This document shows positions 41,645-47,402 of a stretch of 47,402 nucleotides of DNA, piece after piece (positions within the stretch are counted from its first letter, which is position 1; every line of letters starts with the position of its first letter). The translations under genes and the position numbers were made by a program. The notes beneath the pieces are model-generated. The model made no database searches and had not been told where the DNA came from. It saw only the letters and a program-made list of their open reading frames with translations. The stretch covers positions 1 through 47,402 of the forward strand of contig JACQUQ010000203.1 in the NCBI GenBank assembly GCA_016210175.1, given 5' to 3'. This stretch comes from Chloroflexota bacterium (lineage in GTDB: Bacteria; Chloroflexota; Dehalococcoidia; SHYD01; JACQUQ01).

Positions 41645-42547
41645 TCATTGGCTGCCCCGCAGCCGCGGATCCAGGATGTCCCGCAGCGCGTCACCCAGGA
41701 GGTTAATGCCATACACCGTCAGGCTCAGCGCGAACCCAGGGAAAATCGCCATCCAGGGCGCCTGTACCATGTAGCGGCGGTTGTCTCCCCCCAACATCCC
41801 TCCCCACGAGGGGATATTCCCCGGAGCGCCCACGCCCAGGAAGCTCAAGCTCGCCTCCGCCAGGATGGCGCTCCCCAGGCTGGCCGAAGCGACAATGATG
41901 AACGGCGGCACGCAGTTAATGGCCACGTGTTGCCACATAATCCGCCAAGGCGTCGCGCCCATGGCCCGCCCGGCCTCCACGTACTGCATCTCTTTCACGC
42001 TGAGCGCCACCGATCGGATGGTCCGGGAGGTTCCAGGGATCTGGGTGATCGCCAGCGCGATGATGACGTTAGCCAGGGATTGCCCCAGGGCGGACATGAT
42101 TGCCAGCGCCAGGAACAGTCCGGGGATCGCCATCATGCCGTCCACCACGCGCTGGATAACGAGGTCGGCTTTGCCGCCCAGGTAGGCGCTGACGATGCCC
42201 AGCGCCGCGCCCAGCAGCGACCCGCTGGCGACGACCGAAAACCCTACGAAGAGCGAAATACGTGAGCCGTAGACGATGCGGCTATAGATATCCCGCGCCA
42301 GGTTGTCCGTACCGAACCAGAACTCCGCACTGGGCGGGTGCAGGGGCGCCTGGCTGAACACCTGCTCGCTTGGGTAGCGGGCAAGCAGGTCCCCCAGCAG
42401 GACCACCGACACAGTTACCAGGAGCAAGCACGCGCCCAGGGCGCCCAGGGGTTTGCTCCGCGCGAACCGTACCAGCCGGACCCGCATGCGCGGCCGGGGT
42501 CTGGCTCCGAAATTGGGAGCGGACACCGGCCCACTCTGTGCTGCCAT
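41645..42547 (-). CDS. ABC transporter permease, DppC/OppC type
   Basis: A 300-residue inner-membrane permease. It has an N-terminal helix (LGALGACLLLVTVSVVLLGDLLARY), the OppC-type segment HPPSAEFWFGTDNLARDIYSRIVYGSRISL and the EAA loop EMQYVEAGRAMGATPWRIMWQHV. The end GINLLGDALRDILDPRLRGS is the family C-terminus. GGAAAGGAAA precedes the start. It pairs with the DppB-like permease 74 bases upstream. Downstream lie CoA-transferase genes rather than the expected ATPase genes. Confidence 0.94.
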   Translation of the reverse strand: MAAQSGPVSAPNFGARPRPRMRVRLVRFARSKPLGALGACLLLVTVSVVLLGDLLARYPSEQVFSQAPLHPPSAEFWFGTDNLARDIYSRIVYGSRISLFVGFSVVASGSLLGAALGIVSAYLGGKADLVIQRVVDGMMAIPGLFLALAIMSALGQSLANVIIALAITQIPGTSRTIRSVALSVKEMQYVEAGRAMGATPWRIMWQHVAINCVPPFIIVASASLGSAILAEASLSFLGVGAPGNIPSWGGMLGGDNRRYMVQAPWMAIFPGFALSLTVYGINLLGDALRDILDPRLRGSQ

Positions 42548-42621
42548 CTCAGGCTTTTCCTTTCCCTACGACACTGTGGCGCACTCACCCCGCGGCGTTG
42601 CGGCCTGCACGGCGCGGGCTT

Positions 42622-43581
42622 CTAGTGAAAGCGGATTCTCGGGTCCAGCACCCCATAGAAGATATCCACAATCAGGTTGATGCCCAGGAAGGTAAACGCG
42701 ATCATGGCCGTGAGGGCCTGGACCATCGGGTAGTCCCGGTTGAACACCGAGGTGACCATGGCCTGGCCCAGCCCCGGAATATTGAAGATGATCTCAATGA
42801 TCGCGGTGCCTCCCAGGAGGTGCCCAAACTGCGAGCCGGCGATGGTCAGCACCGGCAGCAGCGCATTCTTGAGCGCGTGGCGCAGCACCACCCGGCGTTC
42901 CGGGAGGCCCTTGGCCCAGGCGGTGCGCACATAGTCCTGGCGCAGCACCTCCAGCATCTGCGACCGGGTCATGCGGGCGACGATAGCACTCAGCAACACC
43001 CCCAGCACCACGGCCGGCAAGATGAGCTGTTGCAGGTTCTGCACCGGCGCCACCCAGATGGGCCGGACGCCGATGGGGGGGAACCAGTTGAACCACCGGA
43101 CCAGCACAATGATAACCAGGGTGGCCAGGAAGAAGCCCGGAATGGCCAGTCCCGCGATGGAAATGGCCCGGACGAGGTAATCCAGCCAGGTGTCCTGACG
43201 CAGGGCGGAGATGACCCCCACACTGATGCCCAGGGATAACGAGATGGCAAAGGTCAAGAGGGCCAGCTCGAAGGTGATGGCAAACCGGGTCTTGACCTCG
43301 TCGAGGACCGCGACCTCGGTGCGCAACGAGACACCGAAATCGAGGTGGAGCGCCCGCCAGAGCCAATCGAGGTACTGGATGTGCAGGGGTCGGTTGAGGC
43401 CCAATCGCTCGCGCAGCACCGCTACATCTTCCTGGGTGAAGCTCCCTTCGCCACCAAAGCCGGACAGGATGGCGACGGCGGGGTCGCCCGGAACGACGTG
43501 CAGCAGGATGAAAATGACCAGCGTAGTTATCAGGAGCGTCGGGATAGAGAGCAGCAGCCGGCGCAGGATATAGTGCTGCAT
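42622..43581 (-). CDS. ABC transporter permease, DppB/OppB type
   Basis: A 319-residue permease with the N-terminal YILRRLLLSIPTLLITTLVIFILLHVVPGDP, six membrane helices, the EAA loop DYVRTAWAKGLPERRVVLRHALKNALLPVL and the ending FLGINLIVDIFYGVLDPRIR. It forms the membrane pore with the DppC-like protein. It lies about 100 bases downstream of the second binding lipoprotein gene. No dppD or dppF ATPase is present in the window. Confidence 0.94.
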   Translation of the reverse strand: MQHYILRRLLLSIPTLLITTLVIFILLHVVPGDPAVAILSGFGGEGSFTQEDVAVLRERLGLNRPLHIQYLDWLWRALHLDFGVSLRTEVAVLDEVKTRFAITFELALLTFAISLSLGISVGVISALRQDTWLDYLVRAISIAGLAIPGFFLATLVIIVLVRWFNWFPPIGVRPIWVAPVQNLQQLILPAVVLGVLLSAIVARMTRSQMLEVLRQDYVRTAWAKGLPERRVVLRHALKNALLPVLTIAGSQFGHLLGGTAIIEIIFNIPGLGQAMVTSVFNRDYPMVQALTAMIAFTFLGINLIVDIFYGVLDPRIRFH

Positions 43582-43684
43582 GAAGGCCTTTCCCTCCGCA
43601 GGGTGCGCCGCCGGACCCGCCCGGCAGCACCCCCTGGACGACCCTCACCGGGAGGGGACCCTTCCCCTATCCTGATGGCCTGGG

Positions 43685-45355
43685 TTACTGATCCCGCCAC
43701 AGGTAATCGTGGCGCTGGTTGAACTGCATGGACGGAGGCGTTGCCCCAAAGCCCCGCACTTCGTGGGACACGACCATCTGGATCAGCGGCGGCGCGGTCG
43801 GCACCCACGGCGGATCATCGACCAGGATCTTCGCCATCTCCCGCAGGAGGCGCGCCCGCTGCCCCTGGTCCATCTCCTTGGTCTGCTGCTCATAGAGCGC
43901 GTACCATCGCGAGTTCTCCCACTTGCCGGGGTTCTTCCCACCCTGCGGTCCGTAAATCACCTCGTTGTAGTTGTCGGGGTCGAAGAACTCCAGGCTGACC
44001 GCGTGCGAGGCGATCTCGAAGTCCCCCTTCGCCAGGAGCTCGGCGCCGGTCTGGGTGCGGAAGACGTCCAGGTCGATATAGATCTTCTTCAACTCATCGA
44101 CCAGGAGCTGGGCATCGTTGTTGTAGTACCCGCTGGCGGAGGTCACGTGGCGTACCTTCAGGCGGTTATTCGGCCCGTAGCCCTGCTGCTCCATCAGCCG
44201 CCTGGCCTCCGCCAGGTCTTCCTCCCGCAGGCCGCCCTGGTAGGACCGCAGCCCCGGCCAGGTGAGGTACTCCTGCTCAGGGATCAGCCAGTCCCACTTG
44301 GAGTAATAGGGAGAGGGCACACCCCCGACGCCATCGTACACCAGCCGGTTATGGAGGTTGCGGTCGACGACCAGGTAGACCGCCCGCCGCAGGTCCCGCT
44401 GGTCAAAAGGCGGTCGCTTCGTATTGAAGTGGACTCCGTAAAAGCCTGGATACCCCATCTTGTGGACCACGGGCTGGTTGCCCATCGCCGCCACCAACTC
44501 CTCAACCTCTCCCTTCCGCAAGCCGCCGCTGGTGTTGGCGGCAAACTGGATCTGGCCCGTGCGGAAGGCAGCAGCCTGGGCGGTGGTATCCGAGAACACG
44601 TAGGAGATGAACTTGTCCAGGTAGGGGCGCTCCGGATACTCCCAGTAGTTGGGGTTGGGAACCACCTCGAAGGAGACGTCTCGCTCCCACCGCTCCAGCT
44701 TGAAGGGGCCTACCCCGATGATCTCGTTGGGCTTCAAGTCCCGCCCCTTCTCCGCGGTGTCGATAGGCTCCAGGGCGCGCTTGGGTTGGAGCAGCGCGTA
44801 GGAGCTGGAGAGACAGGCCAGGTAGCTGGCCTTGGGGTGCTTCAAGGTCACGGCGACCGTGTGCAGATCCTTGAGCTCTACCTTCTCCACCGGCTGGGTA
44901 ACGCACCCCAGGCGGGGCACCGGGAGCTTGTTGGGCCGGGTCTGCAAACGCTGAAAGTTGTAGACGACGTCCTCTCCGGTGAAGGGCTGGCCGCCGGAGT
45001 CCTTGATCCCCTTGCGGATGGAGAAGGTGTACGTCTTACCGTCCGGGCTGATGGCCCAGCGCTCCGCGATATCGGCGACGATACTCACCCGGTCCTGGGG
45101 GTCCGTTTGCAGCAGGCCCCGGTGGACATCGCTCAGGGTGTTGGGGCCGCCCACGCCGCTATCCCGATGGACGTCGCCAAAGGCAGGCTGGCCGAAAGCC
45201 CCGGCCAGCACGCCACCACGTTTCAACTGGGCGCTCGGCTGTCCACCCTGCTCCGCCGTGGGCTGCTGCGGCTGGGTACATCCCAGCAGCGTCAGCGCCA
45301 CCAGCAGCCCGGCGCCGACCCCTGCCACGCCCCCATGCCACCGACGTGTACGCAT
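43685..45355 (-). CDS. Oligopeptide-type ABC transporter substrate-binding lipoprotein (copy 2)
   Basis: A 556-residue SBP_bac_5 lipoprotein. The signal peptide GVGAGLLVALTLLGC ends in a lipobox (TLLGC). The conserved region IIGVGPFKLERWERDVSFEVVP and many other blocks match the protein at 36544-38217 along the whole length, so the two are recent paralogues. It lies between another binding protein gene and the permease pair, the usual place for the cognate binding protein. The ligand cannot be told from the sequence; similarity to the third copy suggests related ligands. Confidence 0.93.
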   Translation of the reverse strand: MRTRRWHGGVAGVGAGLLVALTLLGCTQPQQPTAEQGGQPSAQLKRGGVLAGAFGQPAFGDVHRDSGVGGPNTLSDVHRGLLQTDPQDRVSIVADIAERWAISPDGKTYTFSIRKGIKDSGGQPFTGEDVVYNFQRLQTRPNKLPVPRLGCVTQPVEKVELKDLHTVAVTLKHPKASYLACLSSSYALLQPKRALEPIDTAEKGRDLKPNEIIGVGPFKLERWERDVSFEVVPNPNYWEYPERPYLDKFISYVFSDTTAQAAAFRTGQIQFAANTSGGLRKGEVEELVAAMGNQPVVHKMGYPGFYGVHFNTKRPPFDQRDLRRAVYLVVDRNLHNRLVYDGVGGVPSPYYSKWDWLIPEQEYLTWPGLRSYQGGLREEDLAEARRLMEQQGYGPNNRLKVRHVTSASGYYNNDAQLLVDELKKIYIDLDVFRTQTGAELLAKGDFEIASHAVSLEFFDPDNYNEVIYGPQGGKNPGKWENSRWYALYEQQTKEMDQGQRARLLREMAKILVDDPPWVPTAPPLIQMVVSHEVRGFGATPPSMQFNQRHDYLWRDQ

Positions 45356-45388
45356 ATGCCGCCTGCCCTCCTCGTACGCTGCTCTTCC

Positions 45389-47023
45389 CTACTTGTCCAA
45401 CCAGATGTTGTAGTTGTACCGGAAGCGACTGGCGAGGCTCGGCTGGTAGCCCTGCACCCAGGGCTGGGCCAGGTCATAGTGGAAGGTCTCGGCGATGGGG
45501 ATCTCCGGAAGAAGCTCCACCAGCCGCCGTTGCACGTCGTGGATAAGCCGCTTCCGCTGCTCGGGATCCACCGTCACCCGCTGCTTGTCCAGCAGCTCAT
45601 CCAGCTGCGCGTCGCACAAGTTGTAGAAGTTCCGCCCGCCTTTGCAGTGGTAGCCGCTGTACAGCGGTTCCGGGTCGCCGTCGCCTCCCGGCCCGAACTT
45701 GGCGGGGCCGGAGGGCAAGATATCGAAGTCTTTGGCGACCTGCGCCGCAATCCAGGCGCCATGCTCCATCAGGCGCAGGTCAACCTCGATGCCGACCTCT
45801 GCCAACTGGGTCTTGAGCAGGGTGCCGGTGTCGGCCCAGGCGCTCCGCCCCGTCGAGGCTTTGGCGACGAGCCGCAAGCCGCTGGCATAGCCGGCCTGGG
45901 CCAACAGCTGCTTGGCTTTCACTACGTCGCGCTTGGGCAGCGTCAGGCCGGGCAGGAACCACTCTTGCAGCGACGGAGACACGTAGGAGGCCTGCTGCGC
46001 GTCCCCGTCGTAGATCTGCTGCATGATGGCGTCGTAGTCTACCGCCAGTTGCAGCGCCTGCCGCACGCGGAGGTCATCCAGCGGCGGCTTGGCCAGGTTG
46101 ATACGAAAGCCGGTATCCACCAGATCGCCGGCGCCGCCGGGGATACGCGTGACCACCACATTCGGATTGGTGCGCTTGACCGCAGCCTGGTCACGGAAGC
46201 CGACCTCCAGGAGGTCGATCTGACCCGCCCGGAAGGCGCTCAGGCGGGCTGCCGCCTCCGGGACGATCAGCAGGTTCACCTTTTCGACGTAGGGTCGTCC
46301 CGTCAGGTGATAGTTGGGGTTCTTCTCGAAGGTGGTGCCGGAGCCGCGGGTGTAGGACTTCCAGAGGAAGGGGCCGGTGCCGATCTGCACGGGTCCATTC
46401 AGATCGCCTTGCTGTTCGATCAGTTCCCGGGGGACGATACGCACCGCGCGGTTCGCGACGCGATTGAGAAAGTTGGCCGACGGCTCCGTCAGCACGAACT
46501 TGACGGAATACTTGTCCAGGACCTCTATCTGGGCGACGTCTGCAAAGCGCCACTGCTGGCCGAAGTCCTTGGACTTGGTGCGGATCCGCTCGATGCTGTA
46601 CTTGACATCGTCCGCCACGAACTCCCGGCCTTTCACTGGTGGCAGGTCATGCCAGCGGACACCCTGGCGCAAACGGAAAATGTAGGTGCGCGCATCGGGC
46701 TGCTCCCAGGAGGCCGCAAGATTGCCCTCGAACCGATAGTCCGTCAGGCTGGGGGCGAAGTTCAGCAGGGTATCGTAGGTGTGGTCCATCATGTCCCCGC
46801 CCGAAGTCGGCTGGGCGGTTCCCTTGTGGGGGTCCAGGTAGGAGGGATCGAAGTTGACCGCGAGAGTCAGGGTGCCGCCGGACTTTGGTTGCGCGGGTTG
46901 ACTCGTCGCCTGCCCTGGTCCGGATCCGGCCGGCGGCGCACTTTCCTGGGGCGCACAGGCCAGCGCAAAGAGCAGCCCGACTCCTATCACGGCCATCACC
47001 AGGCCCGTGCCCACCCGCTTCAT
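45389..47023 (-). CDS. Oligopeptide-type ABC transporter substrate-binding lipoprotein (copy 1)
   Basis: A 544-residue SBP_bac_5 lipoprotein, distinct from the other two. The signal MAVIGVGLLFALAC gives lipobox FALAC. The core has GTLTLAVNFDPSYLDPHKG, TYIFRLRQGVRWHDLPPVKGREFVADDVKYS and the GTGPFLWKSY region. The C-terminal DVQRRLVELLPEIPIAETFHYDLAQPWVQG is typical. AAAGGGG precedes the ATG. It lies 33 bases upstream of copy 2. Its own permease may be the truncated gene whose last codons lie at 47170-47267. Confidence 0.93.
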   Translation of the reverse strand: MKRVGTGLVMAVIGVGLLFALACAPQESAPPAGSGPGQATSQPAQPKSGGTLTLAVNFDPSYLDPHKGTAQPTSGGDMMDHTYDTLLNFAPSLTDYRFEGNLAASWEQPDARTYIFRLRQGVRWHDLPPVKGREFVADDVKYSIERIRTKSKDFGQQWRFADVAQIEVLDKYSVKFVLTEPSANFLNRVANRAVRIVPRELIEQQGDLNGPVQIGTGPFLWKSYTRGSGTTFEKNPNYHLTGRPYVEKVNLLIVPEAAARLSAFRAGQIDLLEVGFRDQAAVKRTNPNVVVTRIPGGAGDLVDTGFRINLAKPPLDDLRVRQALQLAVDYDAIMQQIYDGDAQQASYVSPSLQEWFLPGLTLPKRDVVKAKQLLAQAGYASGLRLVAKASTGRSAWADTGTLLKTQLAEVGIEVDLRLMEHGAWIAAQVAKDFDILPSGPAKFGPGGDGDPEPLYSGYHCKGGRNFYNLCDAQLDELLDKQRVTVDPEQRKRLIHDVQRRLVELLPEIPIAETFHYDLAQPWVQGYQPSLASRFRYNYNIWLDK

Positions 47024-47169
47024 AGGTATCCCCTTTCCTTTCTCGTCGGTGCCAGGGGAGGCGTTCCCCGACCATACGCCGTACCGGCGGCCCGTGGGTC
47101 CTCGCAGCGAGCGGTGCGCTCCCTTTCCGGGATGGATCCCCCGTCGCCGTCCTGCTATGGGGAGACAGG

Positions 47170-47267
47170 TTAGTGATAGCGAATGCGCGGGTCTAAGAAC
47201 GCATAGAGCACGTCAACCAGCAGGTTGATACCAACAAAAATGGCGGCGATGAACATGACGTGTGAGG
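47170..47267 (-). pseudogene. C-terminal fragment of a DppB-type permease
   Basis: The last 32 or so codons read VMFIAAIFVGINLLVDVLYAFLDPRIRYH, the standard DppB ending and similar to FLGINLIVDIFYGVLDPRIR in the protein at 42622-43581. Going further upstream on the minus strand, the similarity stops near 47260 at the sequence TGTACCCCG, which looks like an IS end. The gene is thus interrupted; the rest may lie beyond the element, outside the window. The stop TAA is at 47170-47172. Confidence 0.7.
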
Positions 47268-47402
47268 TGTACCCCGTTGTCTAGACAGCAAAACCAGGAG
47301 TTGAAGTTAAGACCTTCCCCCTGCTGCGGGGCTCCGCGAAGCGGCCCCCCGTTCCCCTTGCCGTCCTTCCCTTCAAGCTCGTCTCCGTCCTCCTCGTCTC
47401 AC
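47268..47402. mobile_element. Probable insertion-sequence terminus
   Basis: From TGTACCCCGTTGTCTAGACA (47268-47287) the sequence departs from the permease. Such TGTA-led ends are common at IS3-type elements. On the minus strand a frame ending LTSTPGFAV then a stop reaches toward this end, as a transposase tail would. Only about 135 bases are visible, so the family is uncertain. Confidence 0.45.

Noticed and set aside
43709-47173. 1154-codon plus-strand frame across two binding-protein genes
   Set aside because: The minus strand encodes two well-formed lipoproteins with signal peptides and ribosome sites. The long plus frame has no motif and spans both genes and the gap between them.

Overview
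The window is GC-rich and has many overlapping antisense frames, promoters of the TTGACA/TATAAT type, and good Shine-Dalgarno sites before most genes. The gene content points to a member of the Chloroflexota or a close relative: a split three-gene proton-translocating transhydrogenase, a Chloroflexota-style Cys/TPR membrane protein, a large Tad pilus locus, secreted proteases with Thr/Pro-rich linkers, and several families of interspersed palindromes. This placement is an inference from gene content; no rRNA or other phylogenetic marker is present.

Layout. Positions 1-4081 hold a two-component signalling group: a truncated response regulator, a REC-PAS-GAF-PAS histidine kinase flanked by two copies of a hairpin repeat of about 78 bp, and a single-domain regulator. 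Positions 4536-7718 hold pntAA-pntAB-pntB behind a plausible sigma-70 promoter. Positions 8226-11214 hold a secreted M23-type peptidase with a structured leader and a small zincin. Positions 11574-15865 hold a small orphan helical protein, a double-domain KaiC-like ATPase, a GAF-PAS histidine kinase and a zinc-ribbon protein. Positions 16120-27561 hold a Tad/Flp pilus locus: three pilin-like genes (two of them under 60 codons), prepilin peptidase, two TadE-like proteins and one TadG-like protein, CpaB, CpaE, the CpaF ATPase, TadB, TadC and a Cys-motif/TPR membrane protein.

After the pilus locus come a promoter-to-terminator unit of about 100 nt with no convincing ORF (candidate small RNA, 27786-27889), a secreted HExxH peptidase that shares its C-terminal module with the M23 protein, and an ornithine cyclodeaminase/mu-crystallin family enzyme. 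Next is a decayed ISKra4-like insertion sequence with matching terminal inverted repeats (31748-33216), and then a selenocysteine tRNA (selC, 33348-33445) with its own terminator. The right third is mostly on the minus strand. It has an alpha/beta-hydrolase-domain protein and then an operon-like run, transcribed right to left: two oligopeptide-type binding lipoproteins, two permeases, two class III CoA-transferases, an enoyl-CoA hydratase and a third binding lipoprotein. A small DUF3303-like gene sits on the plus strand between these two groups. The right edge holds the last codons of another permease, cut by what looks like an insertion-sequence terminus.

How the parts may work together. The Tad locus is nearly complete for making and exporting a pilus or adhesin, and the KaiC-kinase module directly upstream could time or gate it; that link is inferred from position only. 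The minus-strand cluster looks like uptake of a solute followed by CoA activation and crotonase-type conversion. The two CoA-transferases look like a heteromeric pair in which only one subunit keeps the catalytic aspartate. No CRISPR array, prophage or restriction-defence system was seen.
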